Counted from the stretch's first letter, positions 34,879 through 46,741 are shown. The stretch: DNA of 64,000 bases from Lamellibrachia satsuma (GCA_033239005.1 BSQZ01000107.1:952501-1016500); one strand, 5' to 3'. Notes: generated from the letters alone by a model not told the origin. A program made the numbers and translations.

Positions 34879-34880
34879 TC

Positions 34881-35560
34881 CGACCTGATGGGCGGCATAT
34901 TTGACCCGATTAGTTTAGAAGCGTTCTTGACGACTGATTCAATTTGATTAATTTCATCTTGGCTGGCGCGACCAAACCAGAGAGTAATCGAAAATGACAA
35001 GACACTTTCAATAACTGCGCGGTAGAAACGTGTTAATATTGCTTGAGATAAGCCAAATTGTTTGAGGTGTCTAAGGAAGTACATGCATTTTTTTGCTTTT
35101 TTAATTATGTCAGTCGAGTTGTTACACAAGGAGAGATCTTTTGAAATAGTCGAACCCAAACATTTTACAGAGTCGGCTTGTAAGACTTCAGCACCGTCAA
35201 TGAAAAGGGGGTGGATGGGTGTTTTCTTTTTGCGAAAATCAATGATCATTTCCTTCGTTTTGGATATGTTTAGTACCAGGTTGTTGTTCTTACACCAGCC
35301 AACCAGTCTTTGAACTTCCTCTCTATACACAGACTTGTTAGCATTGTTGTCACAGCCAGTTACAGTGGTGTCATCCGAGAACTTAACCACGTGAACAGAT
35401 TGGTTACCAGATACACAGTCGTTTGTAAAGAGAGTGAAAAGGAAAGGAGAAAGCACGCAGCCTTGTGGGGCACCAGTGTTAAGAATAACAGGTTTGGAGA
35501 GAGAGTTGTTGACCTTGACAGATTGAGGCCTGTGAAGAAGAAAGTTGTCAAAATGTTCTA
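34881..35560 (-). pseudogene. L2-like LINE reverse transcriptase (left part of the interrupted element)
   Basis: From 35560: FLLHRPQSVKVNNS and NTGAPQGCVLSPFLFTLFTND, then VKFSDDTTV (the [FY]ADD box with serine for alanine), WCKNNNLVLNISKTKEMI and DFRKKK, VKCLGSTIS, FYRAVIESVLSFSITLWFG and KLIGSNMPP. It stops abruptly where CR1 copy C begins and is completed at 31170-30988. It is 5' truncated at about 35560. The peptide is open for 193 codons. L2-type elements copy themselves by target-primed reverse transcription; this one was inactivated by truncation and interruption. Confidence 0.85.
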
Positions 35561-35910
35561 ATTATGATTACATTGTCTACATGTATACTTTGTAGAGAAC
35601 AATTCCACTAGGTTTTATTGAAATAGGTTGATTATTTAATGATATGTTAACTTTATCACAAAATGTCCATGCCCTAATTTTCAAACTGCCATTGTTCGAA
35701 AAGTGTTGGAGCTGACACACTCAAATGTGTGTTACCTGTTTACTAATGGCTCTCAAGGAAAGCAGAGACGTTGAAACAGCAGGCTGCACAAAAAGTGGCG
35801 TATGACAACTAAGATGGGAAGACTGTGTAAAGAGGGACAAGCAGAGGAAGATGACAAGTGGAGGGAGAAAGCAGGCAATAGGGAGAAGTGGCAAAGGATA
35901 ACATACATGT
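35561..35910 (+). repeat. Duplicated block D3, copy 1, with RTE-like 3' tail
   Basis: Collinear with 49123-49470 (ATTATGATTACATTGTCTAC onward). In one frame it holds the RWEDCVKRDKQRKMTSGG stretch typical of RTE-like C-termini. The shared left boundary coincides with the truncation point of the L2-like element. Confidence 0.75.
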
Positions 35911-37012
35911 TAAGTCACCCAGATTCACCGGGAGACTCCCGGAAATCTATAAAATGTCCTGTTCTTCCTGGATTTCTTTTTAAACCAAAAATATTTTTGT
36001 GTGGCCTAACAAAATATCACCAATCCCACCCTTTACTCACGCCCACAACAATAGCAGGGGGTTAATTCAGTCAGGTTTTGTGCAGAGTAGATAAGGGAAA
36101 CTTAGCTAAACAGTATCCTTGTATTTTGCCTGTTGTTAAAGTTATATATACGTGTTAGACGAATGGTCCCCTATTATGGCCCAGGCAGGCTTGTCCGCCC
36201 CACTCTTGGTCTCTGGGGCGGGTGTCCGGAGCGGGATTTTTTAACTCGCCGATTTGAGCTTTCCGTAGCCAAATGGCTACGGAACTAATAACTTAAGTTT
36301 TAAAACCGATATGCATGTGTATTCCGTGACATACAACTGACACTTGGGCGTCAAGAAACAGAAGAAATGTGCTCCAAATAATTACTTATGAGTACTTTTA
36401 TCAGTGACATAAAAAACATTTCACAATTAGCCGCCATACTGTGCAAGTGATGTTGCCTTTGGGTCACAGGGTCAAACGCGATTTCGTGTAGAATGAGGCC
36501 AAAGTGGGTCAGCAGCACAGACATAAATAAAACACCTGTTAGTAAGTTAGTAGGTTATAGGAGGATGATTAATGATGTAACTCTATGGCCAGCAGACGGC
36601 AATTCTTAGCGTGACCTTATATTGATCTACGAGAATCCCATGTGGTAATCTCGCTCACAACAACATCCGGTTATATACAAATTTTGACAAGCACATGCGT
36701 TATGACAAAAAGGTAATAATTTCACACTTTTACATGGTTATTGTCAGGTAACTTTAGTGATATACATATAAGAATGCATACAGACACGAAAGACGTGTTT
36801 ATTGCTCTGTTTATGGCGTTTTTGTAAGGTTTCACATTTCATGAAAATGCGTACGCTTTTGCCGAACGAGATCTTCGCCTATACAACAGCAACAGCCAGA
36901 TAGAAAAAATTGTATGGCGATTGACTTTGCCTAAGCCCACATGTGCATATCGAATTCAAATATTGCCCATCAATACAGTAAATATTATGTTGATTGCTTC
37001 AGTGTAATCAAA
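35911..37012. other. Unassigned sequence with a perfect hairpin
   Basis: No coding signature. At 36261-36284 a perfect 10-bp stem, TTCCGTAGCC and its complement, encloses the loop AAAT. A GC-rich stretch precedes it (36190-36240). The rest is AT-rich and unremarkable. Confidence 0.4.
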
Positions 37013-37014
37013 TA

Positions 37015-37996
37015 CAGTTGAGCCTCGTTATAACGCGGTAGTCGGGGTCCACGACTTCGAATCGCGCTGTACGCGAAGCGCGTTAGGTCTTCTCATATCT
37101 GCCACCAGGGAGCTACTAAACAACAGCGATTGCCGCCCGCTGCACCAAGTCCATGAACGCTGTCGAAGCCCTGTGTGCTTGCAGCACTGTCTTATACGCC
37201 AACATGCAGTTTATGGAACTTATTAAACTTATACTAGCATCAATGTGTATTATGTTTAAATGTCACACCCTGTTGATTCTTGAACTGAATAAAACACATG
37301 TACGTATACCGTTATGGAACAGATCTATTACGATGATGATGTACTGGACCAATAGGCCTACGAATCGAAAATAATAACCTGGATATGAGCAGCCGAAAAT
37401 GTATATGATTTGACAAACGTAGTATGTTAGCTGATAAAACACAGAAAACGACAATAGGTAGAATTGATAATTGTTTCACTTCGTCTTTCAATCGATCTCG
37501 ACCGAAGCATAAATGTATTACGCAACACTTAACATCGTTTCATATGCGGATGACGAATTCGTATTTTCGCGCACCGGTAGAGCCTTGGGTTAGGAATTTG
37601 GCTTGTTGGTTTCACGTCGCGAAAACGATTAAATTTACGATGTAATGGAAGCATGTCATTTCACCCAAGTGTTATGTTGGTATTGCATACTAAATGCATT
37701 TAAAACTGTCTATGTGATTCTTACGCGAGGCGTATTTGTGAATCTCGATTGCAATTTACAAACCGTCAAAGCGAAGCCAGCGACAGCGCAAAACAAACAA
37801 CACGTTGATACTCGTTCATTGACATTGTTCGCCTAATGTTTCTTGAGAATTGTCAAAGCAATTCTAAGTAGGTTTAAGCAGGCCCATTTGGCATTTTCCC
37901 CTGGCGGCAGAAAATCGGGGTCCACGACCGACCGCGTGATATCCGAATCTGCGTAATATTACTAATAATGGGGCGCGTAATAACGAGGCGCGACTG
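37015..37996 (+). mobile_element. Tigger-like non-autonomous element (copy 2)
   Basis: Termini CAGTTGAGCCTCGTTATAAC and its inverted partner ending GAGGCGCGACTG, flanked by TA at 37013-37014 and 37997-37998. 982 bp. The terminal repeats and the GTCCACGAC subterminal block match copy 1, but the interior has no transposase. A CCACCAGGG block near each end is shared. Confidence 0.9.
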
Positions 37997-38631
37997 TATG
38001 TAGGCTACTGCCTGCTAGGTAAGGGATTTTTGTCATACCATAATATATTTCAGGAGTTGAAAAAATGTTGTATACCATCAGAGTATTGTAACCCTGTTAT
38101 ATATTTTACTAATCCACAAAGAATTTGACTACTGCCAAAATGTTTATTAACATGCAAGTGAACCATTTCATATTACATATGCAGTGTATTTGGAACGAAA
38201 GCTGATATGGTGGTGATTTTTATGAGTGGCAAGGATGTGAAATACTCTGATTTATGCGCAATTCTCTGATACCTTGAGACCATACAATTCATGTACAGCT
38301 CTCCGATATCCAGAGCATCTATCATTACTGTGTTATGGATATTAACAACAACATAAACCCAATAAATTGATATAATATAGACAATTGTTTTGTATCATGA
38401 TATTGTGTTATGCACATGAACAATCTGTTTGCAATGTGTTAAATAATTTAGAAATCTTTTATAAACAAGTTTTTCCTATTTTAACATCTGGTGGTGTTGT
38501 ACCTTTGGCCATTGTTGTGCACATTTCTGAAATATATTTGCATCCAGTACAATTAATTATATTAATCAAATACAATTAAGCTGTCTTGGTTGACTACATA
38601 TCCTGAACTCAGATTTCAGATGAAGTATGTG

Positions 38632-39529
38632 TGCTCTTCCTCCTTGTTCCCTGCTGTACAGGGGTGAGGGTCAGGTAAAATATTGTCGAGCCACTCTTTC
38701 TGTTCTTTCCATAGTTTTCTATCGGCTGCTCCCTCTCTCCATCTTTCATCCTCCCCCGATCTTCTCATGTCCCTCCTCACGCAGTCCTCCCATCTCAGCT
38801 GTGGCCTTCCCCTTTTCCTGCGTCCTTGATGTGTTTCCACCTCTCCACCGCATTGCATCCCAACCTCTTTCCTTAGGTCGTTCATCCTTCTTCTGTCCAC
38901 CCTCTTTGTTCTTGTTATTCGCCGAACCCAGTTGTTCTCACACACTTGCAGCTTCTGTTGTTGTTCTGTCAACGCCACTGTCTCCAGACCATACAGGCAT
39001 GCTGGTGTAACACATGTTCTCAGGACTTTCCCTTTCAGCTTTTTTGAAATCTTTCTGTCCAACATGACTCCCTCTACCTTTCTCCAAGCATTCGCTCCCG
39101 CTTGTGTCCGACGTCGCACTTCTGCCGCTGAATGTCCATCCTCTGTAACCATTCCTCCAAGGTACACAAAGCCATCCACTTGCTTGATCTCCTTACCATC
39201 CAACCTGATGTTCAATTCCTCTCTCTGGTGTCCAACCCACATCACTTCTGTCTTCTCTAGGCTCATTCGCAGTCCGTGCTTCTCGAACACCCCCTTCCAT
39301 TCCTCCAACACCTCCTGTAGGTCTTGTTTGCTTTCTGCTGTTATGGCCAAATCATCTGCATACATCATCTTCCTGAGAATATCCTTCGTGCTGATCTTCC
39401 TGCTGATTATTTCCATCACCATGATAAACAGTAAAGGGCTAAGGGCACTTCCTTGCATCAAACCGATGTTAACTAAAAACTCTTCTGACAACCCAGATCC
39501 AACCACAACTCTTCCTTTTGTTCTCTTTT
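38632..39529 (-). mobile_element. RTE-like LINE, 5'-truncated insertion (family 1, copy 1)
   Basis: Inserted in a repeated host segment. GTATGTG flanks it at 38625-38631 and 39530-39536, and the paralogous segment at about 49990-50000 lacks it. On the minus strand the frame is open to near the end: FLVNIGLMQGSALSPLLFIM, MMYADDLAITAES (catalytic YADD), EKTEVMWVGHQ, YLGGMVTEDGHSAAEV, VLRTCVTPACLYGLE and RPQLRWEDCVRRDMRRSGED. About 20 residues between QCGG and GRRKRGRP are missing compared with the copies at 43203 and 55757. Confidence 0.85.
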
Positions 39530-39719
39530 GTATGTGTATATCAATAACAATGGTGGTTAGTGCACCAGAAACCTTCACTTACAGAGGAAGTAGGGGAGAA
39601 GATAAAGGAGGGTGCAGATATTCAGTGTACATAATGCCATTAACTGATTTGATATTTGTGTGAGTGTTCAGGTAGAAGATAATGCAGTAATAATGTCATG
39701 TAAATATTATTTGTTTTAG

Positions 39720-39782
39720 AGAAAAAACAATGGTTTAGCAAGATCCTGCTGGACGAAGCAAAACACCAGCCACTCCCTGAAG
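39720..39782 (+). CDS. Putative mini-exon, 63 bp, phase 1-1 (A)
   Basis: The acceptor TATTATTTGTTTTAG precedes 39720 and the donor AAG|GTAATT follows 39782. Two leading bases, 20 codons and one trailing base. The peptide KKQWFSKILLDEAKHQPLPE shares 12 of 20 residues with the exon at 41007. The homologous copies at about 40613 and 50185 have lost parts, consistent with tandem exon duplication followed by decay. Function unknown. Confidence 0.5.
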
Positions 39783-40219
39783 GTAATTTGTTTTGTATTT
39801 ACAATGGCAGGTATTAAAGAATGATTATTCCTGACAACATCAGAAAGAGTCTGATACTATCCCAACTGCTCAGGTTACAATCTCATACATATTCATGCAC
39901 AGTCCCTTAGTTAATAATATATATGTCTCACACATTAACCTTTTTTCTTTCTAAGGGACAAGGCTAATTAGTTTTATATAGCTATATGTTTGTATGGTTT
40001 GCGAATCAGATCTATAACTAAAGCCTTTGGAACCTTTTGTAATTTTGTGCACACAGTTACAACATAATTAGTACATATAAGTTTTAAATATTCTTCACAG
40101 TAAATTGTATTATTAGATGTACTACAACCAATATAATATACCAATTATATATACATCATACTGAAGGAAATATTACTGACTGCAAATTGTCCTCATAGCT
40201 TGTTCAGTGGAAACGTACA

Positions 40220-40620
40220 AAACATCCATCATTACTGTGTCATGGATAATGACAACGATGTAAAGCCAATTATTCTGTGGAATATAAAAAATAGATTTAA
40301 ATCATTATATTGCATTATGCACATGAAAAATCTTTGCAATATGTTAATTTTTTGCATCTTTAATAAACACGTTTTTCCTATTTTAACATCTGGTGGCGTT
40401 TTCCTAGGTACATTTATCCATCGTTATGCAAATTACAGAAAATTTTTTGCAAACAATACAATTAAGTAAATTAATCCAGCAAATTAAGCTGTCTTGGTTG
40501 ACTACATACATATGAAATCTGAAGTATGTGCACATCAGGGTACCACTGCACAAGCACCGAACAAGTGTTTTACTTACAACTGCTAAAAGAAAAGAGACCA
40601 GCCACTCCCTGAAGGTAATT
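40220..40620. repeat. Degenerate copy of the mini-exon segment
   Basis: Homologous to 38310-39790 (without its RTE insertion) and to 49700-50200: shared CATCATTACTGTG...GATAATGACAAC, CCTATTTTAACATCTGGTGG and AAGCTGTCTTGGTTGACTAC blocks. The exon end CAGCCACTCCCTGAAG|GTAATT survives but the acceptor side is lost. Confidence 0.6.
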
Positions 40621-41006
40621 TGTTTCCACTATAGCGTTGTGGAGTATTTACAAATGCACATTGTGTCCTAGCTGTCTCACAGGGTGATTATGCCTGACAA
40701 CATCAGATAGAGTCTGATACTGGCCCAACTACTCAGGCTACAATCTCATGTACAGTCCGTTAGTTAATACATCTCACAGACCTGTTCAGATTCTGAAATC
40801 TGATGATTGTGTACACCAGGGTTCTACTGCATCAGTGCATCAGACGCCTTGATATAGGAGGAAGTTGGGGGGGGGTAAATAAAGGAGGTGCAAATATCCA
40901 ATAGTGTAATGTGATGCCATCAACTGATTCTGTATTTATAAAATGATGAGTCTGTCAGGGAGAAGATACATTAGTACTAATGCCATAATAATAATATTTG
41001 TTTTAG

Positions 41007-41069
41007 ACAAAGCCCAATGGCTGAAGAAGTATCTTCTAGATGAAGAGAAGAAGCATCCACTCTCTGAAG
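41007..41069 (+). CDS. Putative mini-exon, 63 bp, phase 1-1 (D)
   Basis: The acceptor ATAATATTTGTTTTAG precedes and the donor AAG|GTAATT follows. The peptide KAQWLKKYLLDEEKKHPLSE is a charged helix with an LLDE core, preceded by an Asp made across the junction. Same length, phase and sequence family as exon A at 39720. It is repeated in unit 2 at 50322 with one amino-acid change (His to Arg). Confidence 0.5.
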
Positions 41070-41773
41070 GTAATTTGTTTCCACTACAACTGTGTAGAAT
41101 ATTGCTGATTGCAGATAATATACAATATTCTTTTGATGCAAAACAATTAACTACATAATTTCACAAAAAAATAAATTGAGGTTTCTAAGACATGACAATA
41201 TATAAAATAATAATATTTGGTCATTATAAATATTAATCAACACGCATTTTTTAACTTTGTTGTAAACATGTTTACCATGACAACAAAAGAAATAATTATG
41301 TTGTAATATGTACATTATAATATGCAATAAATTAAATGTTATTTCAGTTCTATTAAAGGGAATAACAACAACGATTGATTGAAATCAACTTGTATTATTC
41401 CTTGAATGATACTTGTATTTCTACAAAAGCAAACATTTATTTAGAGTTTAATCAAATGATAATTCCAACTTATACACTGTCCAACTTGCCTGCCACAAAT
41501 ATGCATATTTTTGCCAACGAAAATCCACTATTTGTGAATCATTTTCAAACTGTTCTGTTGCTTTGAAGGACTAACCCTAGCATATGGTCACCGTTTACAA
41601 GTCCTGGATATGTCCTGGTGCTTAAGCCCTGATCTATAATGAATTATCAAACAAGTCACTAAAAAAGTTGATATAATCAACTGGTTAGGATTCCCAGTCC
41701 TAATCCCTAACCACGAAACCAAACCCTATATCTAACCCTAAACCTTACTTATGTCATCCACTTAATGTGGTGA

Positions 41774-43186
41774 CGTGATAATTTCCTTCCAGTGGTTTCG
41801 GTTCTTCATTGCAGTTAGTAAATTTGTCCCGCTGAGGTTCGTGTCTATCTCTATGATGCCTGGCAGAGTTGTTGGTCGACCTCTTCTCTGAGGGCCGTTT
41901 AGAGCAGGACTTTATTGGCTACTTCTTCATTGTGCATCACATCACCTGCCTGACGAAGATGCCGTTGTCTCACAAAATAGTGGTGATCTGTTGGAGGGAG
42001 CCATACAGTTCTTGATTGGTCATGTGATTGCACCATGATATGTTTAGAGTTTTCAGCAGCGTTCTTGTCCAGGTGCCATCCAGAGCATGTTCTACTGTTT
42101 GTGTTAGGGACCATGAATCGCATCCATATATCAGGATCTGTTCGACCTTCATCCTGAAAACCTTAAATTTGGTGAGTTTGCTGATCGGCGCTCTCCAAAC
42201 TTTGTCAAGGGCCTGAACTGCTGCCCATGCCTGGGCTTTTCTACACTGGATGTCATGTTGTTGGTGTGTGTACGATCTGAGATATTTAAAATCTTCTACT
42301 TTCTCAATTTGACTCCCGTCTAATGGAATGGGGGATATTGATTACACTAACATTAGCAAACAGGTTGATATATATGTATTTTATTTTGCTTGGATTGAGA
42401 AATAGCTCACTAGATTTGGAAACACTTTCCACGTTATGAAGTAAAAGTTCAGCTTGTATCGTGTCAGTGAACAGATGTCATCAGCATAATCTAGATCGGA
42501 GCGATGGAAACCTGGATTTCTGGTGCTTCGGCGTTTGGTGAGAGTTAGGCCTTCTCTGTCATCAATCACAGTTCTTAGAGCGTAGTCCAAGACTATGATG
42601 AACAGATATGGGGGTGAGAGGGTCTCCCTGATGAACTCCTGCATTGATTTTGAAATATGTTGTTTCCCTTTGGGAGTTAGTACGACTGCAGGGGTGTTTT
42701 CATACATTATCTGTATGGCTTTGATGAGCTTCTCTGGGATGCCATACGCATGAAGAATCTGGCATAATAATGGCAGCCTCTTTCTGGTGGTTTCTCATTC
42801 CCTCTGTTTTGTGTCTAAGAGCAAGAATCTGCGAAGATGTAGATCATAGGAATCTGAATCCGTTCTGGTTTGGGTGTAAGATCTTTTCTGGCTCAGGGCG
42901 TATTCTATTTAGCATGAGTCGATTGTAGACCTTTGTAGCAGTCTGTGTTAGAGTTATTCCACGATAGTTTTCAGGCAGTGTCAGGTCTCCTTTCTTTAGT
43001 ATTGGTGCGATACCCAATATCCCCCATTCCGATGATCTCTTCCCTAAGTAAGTTTCGTTGCAGAACTTCAATAAATCTTTCCTTAACTTGGGTAGTCACC
43101 ACACTTCAGTGGGAATGCCATCTGGTCCTGTGGCTTTGGCAGGTTTCATATGGTTGACAGGAAACCTAACCCAGTGTTTCCCAACC
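41774..43186 (-). pseudogene. RTE-like LINE relic (family 2)
   Basis: From 43186: KPAKATGPDGIPTEVW, LLKFCNETYLGK, IAPILKKGDLTLPENYRGITL and HPNQNGFR, then SMQEFIRETLSPPYLFIIVLDYAL and DLDYADDICSLT (the catalytic YADD). A degraded thumb, ILIYGCDSWSLTQTVEHALDGTWTR and an end region RGRPTTL...GTNLLTAMKNRNHWKEI near 41774 complete it. Many stops and shifts. A copy with an internal deletion is in unit 2 (51090-51480). Confidence 0.78.
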
Positions 43187-43202
43187 TTTTTCTCCCCGCA
43201 TA

Positions 43203-44062
43203 TCAATAGGAAGATCAGCACGAAGGATATTCTCAGGAAGATGATGTACGCAGATGATCTGGCCATAATAGCAGAAAGCGAACAAGACCTACAGGAAGTG
43301 TTGGAGGAAAGGGGGTGTTCGAGAAGCATGGACTGAGAATGAGCCTAGAGAAGACAGAAGTGATGTGGGTTGGACACCAGAAAGAGGAGTTGAACATCAG
43401 GTTGGATGGTAAGGAGATCAAGCAAGTGGATGGCTTTGTGTACCGTAGAGGAATGGTTACGGAGGATGGGCATTCAGCGGCAGAAGTGCGACGTCGGACA
43501 CAAGCGGGAGCGAATGCTTGGAGAAAGGTAGAGGGAGACATGTTGGACACAGAAAAATTTCAAAAAAGCTGAAAGGGAAAGTCCTGAGAACATGTGTTAC
43601 ACCAGCATTCCTGTATGGTCTGGAGACAGTGGCGTTGACAGAACAACAACAACAGAAGCTGCAAGTGTGTGAGAATAACTGGGTTCGGCGAATAACAAGA
43701 ACAAAGAGGGTGGACAGAAGAAGGATGAATGACCTAAGGAAAGAGGTTGGGATGCAATACAGCCTAACAAGAAGATTGGTGAGAAGCAGGATAAGATGGG
43801 CAGGCCACTTGGTAAGAATGGATGCAAGCAAACTAGCAAAGAGAGCAGAGGATGGATGCAGGAAAAGGGGAAGGCCTCAGCTGAGATGGGAGGACTGCGT
43901 GAGGAGGGACATGAGAAGATCGGGGGAGGATGAAAGATGGAGAGAGGGAGCGGCCGATAGAAAACTATGGAAAGAAAGAACAGAAAGAGTGGCTCGACAA
44001 TATTGTACCTGACCCTCACCCCTGTACAGCAGGGAAGAAGGAGGAAGAGCACATATCGCTGA
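43203..44062 (+). pseudogene. RTE-like LINE 3' part (family 1, copy 2)
   Basis: RKISTKDILRKMMYADDLAI, EKTEVMWVGHQKEEL, MVTEDGHSAAEVRRRTQAG, then a frameshift near 43550, then ISKKLKGKVLRTCVTPAFLYG, NNWVRRITRTKRVDRRRMND, RWAGHLVRMDASKLAKRA and RRDMRRSGEDERWREGA. It ends with CCTCACCCCTGTACAGCAGG and AAGAAGGAGGAAGAGCACA, the family 3' end. 5' truncated against the family-2 relic. The YADD catalytic box is intact; the frameshift and truncation inactivate it. Confidence 0.85.
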
Positions 44063-45620
44063 ATCCTGAATTGATTGTCAGTGTATCCTCATCATAAAGA
44101 CATTGAATATAGAATTATTGGCGAAAAAAATTCAAAATGCAGTTCAATGATAAATAATAATAATAAAATAACTTCTATGGCGCCTATATCCTCAGGAACC
44201 TGAGCTCAGAGGCGCAACAAAACAGAATCAGTAAGCATAATCGTTATTAAAGAGGTAAACATCTTCAAATGAGTGATTGCAGTTTGACAAACTATCCAAG
44301 AAACTCAGTGCGAGGGATATGCTTGTTTGCTCAAAACCAAGGCCTCATTTCTGTGTACAGTTTTGGACAGAGAGACTCGGAGGTTATACTTTACATACAG
44401 TTGGGCAAAAAATTTGGTTTCCATGCTGAACAATGCCGAAAATCCTTCCTTACAGAGATACTATGGGGAATACCAACAATGACCTCCCGGGCACATCAGC
44501 CACAGACTCGCTCATTTTAGACCAGAACTTGTTCAGATGAAGACTTTCAAGTGCATCGCACACAGTGGAGTCATTCAGTCATCCTGCACACCTTCCGGGA
44601 GAAAGACCACCTCCGCGATGAATGGATTTGGAATCAACTCACCCTGATCTGGGAAGTAGGAGTGGAACGCATTTTTGACCCATGGTCCTATCTCTAGTTT
44701 TTCGTCTTCAAGTTTCGCGGTGAGATGTTCAAACATTGACTTTTCCATCTATGATATTGCCCTCCTACAGCTCACAAAGTAAGACAATGTACTGAGGTAA
44801 TAAGCACAGTAGGTATAATTATCCATAAAAACGAGGGTAAATCATCATAAATCACATATGAATAAGTTATGAAGTATCTCAACTGAAAGCAAGTTTATAT
44901 CGTTTGAGAAAAGTAATTTATAAACTTTTGTAATAAAGATGATTTTCAGCCAAATGTGCTTAAAATCTTGTGTATGCAGCAATATCTTTGCGAATATGGA
45001 CCCAGATTGCTAAAAGTGTGGTTATAAACCTGGGTTGTGTTTGCTCCCATGGGGAAGACAATGGACATAAATGCACAACAGCATCAACCGTATATGACAA
45101 TTCAACATGTGAAGAGTTCATACGCAAAAAACGATAAATCCATTGTTGCTGTTTTCTGTAAATCAAGACTTTAATGTGCTTTCTTGGTAAAATTGATCAA
45201 TTCCAAAAAGGATGGTCCTGAATTGATGTAAGTGAAGTAACAATAGGCCAGAATAAAAAATGTAAATTAAAAAAAAATTATAATTTGATATTTTTAACTT
45301 TGTTTGGCGGCAAAAGCAGATAAATCCACAACACATTTTTTTTGCAAAAACACATCCATAATAATTTTCATGGTAATTAAAAATACAGAATCTCCAGGAA
45401 ATTGATTCACTGATGCTTTATAAAACAGTATTAATCTGAATATAAAAAAGTTCTGAGACCATAAAACCAAGCATTATTAGGATTTTTTGCATCTGATTCA
45501 TCAGTCCTATACCGAAATTCTGAACCTTATTTAGAGGTCTTTTTTCCAGGGAAGGTTACTACAAAGAGACAGTTATTTTGAGCCACTTTAGGTACTTTCA
45601 GTCATCTTCATTACTGCTTT
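44063..45620. other. Unassigned DNA of unit 1
   Basis: Conserved in unit 2 (56481-58994, apart from the insertion). Several short open frames are present, but the differences between the two units change amino acids as often as expected by chance, so I do not annotate them, apart from the small ORF at 44575-44748. Confidence 0.4.
44575..44748 (-). CDS. Small ORF, 57 codons, unknown
   Basis: The ATG at 44748 reads MEKSMFEHLTAKLEDEKLEI, then GPWVKNAFHSYFPDQ and GELIPNPFIAEVVFLPEGVQ, then DD and a stop. Composition is protein-like. Inside it CAG|GTGAGT after FPDQ would be an excellent splice donor, so it may be a 5' coding exon rather than a whole gene. The copy in unit 2 (56994-57167) appears identical. 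I do not recognise it. Confidence 0.3.
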   Translation of the reverse strand: MEKSMFEHLTAKLEDEKLEIGPWVKNAFHSYFPDQGELIPNPFIAEVVFLPEGVQDD

Positions 45621-46741
45621 CTTCCCAGTCCTGTCTCACTGTGTGCCAATATCATGTTGTCCCACATCAGCTAATGCATCTTCCCAGTCCTGTCTCACTG
45701 TGTGCCAATATCATGTTGTCCCACATCAGCTAATGCATCTTCCCAGTCCTGTCTCACTGTGTGCCAATATCATGTTGTCCCACATCAGCTAATGCATCTT
45801 CCCAGTCCTGTCTCACTGTGTGCCAATATCATGTTGTCCCACATCAGCTAATGCATCTTCCCAGTCCTGTCTCACTGTGTGCCAATATCATGTTGTCCCA
45901 CATCAGCTAATGCATCTTCCCAGTCCTGTCTCACTGTGTGCCAATATCATGTTGTCCCACATCAGCTAATGCATCTTCCCAGTCCTGTCTCACTGTGTGC
46001 CAATATCATGTTGTCCCACATCAGCTAATGCATCTTCCCAGTCCTGTCTCACTGTGTGCCAATATCATGTTGTCCCACATCAGCTAATGCATCTTCCCAG
46101 TCCTGTCTCACTGTGTGCCAATATCATGTTGTCCCACATCAGCTAATGCATCTTCCCAGTCCTGTCTCACTGTGTGCCAATATCATGTTGTCCCACATCA
46201 GCTAATGCATCTTCCCAGTCCTGTCTCACTGTGTGCCAATATCATGTTGTCCCACATCAGCTAATGCATCTTCCCAGTCCTGTCTCACTGTGTGCCAATA
46301 TCATGTTGTCCCACATCAGCTAATGCATCTTCCCAGTCCTGTCTCACTGTGTGCCAATATCATGTTGTCCCACATCAGCTAATGCATCTTCCCAGTCCTG
46401 TCTCACTGTGTGCCAATATCATGTTGTCCCACATCAGCTAATGCATCTTCCCAGTCCTGTCTCACTGTGTGCCAATATCATGTTGTCCCACATCAGCTAA
46501 TGCATCTTCCCAGTCCTGTCTCACTGTGTGCCAATATCATGTTGTCCCACATCAGCTAATGCATCTTCCCAGTCCTGTCTCACTGTGTGCCAATATCATG
46601 TTGTCCCACATCAGCTAATGCATCTTCCCAGTCCTGTCTCACTGTGTGCCAATATCATGTTGTCCCACATCAGCTAATGCATCTTCCCAGTCCTGTCTCA
46701 CTGTGTGCCAATATCATGTTGTCCCACATCAGCTAATGCAT
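45621..46741. repeat. 59-bp satellite array, 19 copies (unit 1)
   Basis: Monomer CTTCCCAGTCCTGTCTCACT, GTGTGCCAATATCATGTTGT, CCCACATCAGCTAATGCAT: 59 bp, repeated exactly 19 times (1121 bp) with essentially no variation. Boundaries with flanks are identical to those of the unit 2 array. Confidence 0.98.

Larger units (their letters stand above)
31171..34880 (-). mobile_element. CR1-type LINE, nearly complete (copy C), inserted in an L2-like element
   Basis: Minus strand from 34880: truncated ORF1 (34878-34144), ORF2 (34121-31273, two frameshifts in the endonuclease part), 3' region, and the terminal AAATCTTGTT repeats ending at 31171. The 5' end is truncated inside the Gly/Glu/Lys-rich repeat of ORF1, so the PHD finger is missing. 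The L2-like reading frame continues on either side. RT is near-identical to copy B, in inverted orientation 1.9 kb away. Confidence 0.93.

Noticed and set aside
39060..39663. Plus-strand frames of 127 and 243 codons opposite the RTE-like ORF
   Set aside because: They are antisense to recognisable reverse-transcriptase motifs and have no family match.
41715..41750. Telomere-like CCTAA motifs (CTAACC, CTAACCCTAAACC)
   Set aside because: Only a few scattered units, repeated because the segment is part of the duplication; not a tandem telomeric array.
44269..44520. 83-codon plus-strand frame conserved in unit 2 (56688-56939)
   Set aside because: Conservation is no higher than in the flanking non-coding unit DNA, and the one difference is an amino-acid change. 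It may still be an unrecognised exon, but nothing supports that.
44960..45166. 68-codon minus-strand frame conserved in unit 2 (57379-57585)
   Set aside because: All three differences visible between the units change the amino acid, so no protein constraint is indicated.
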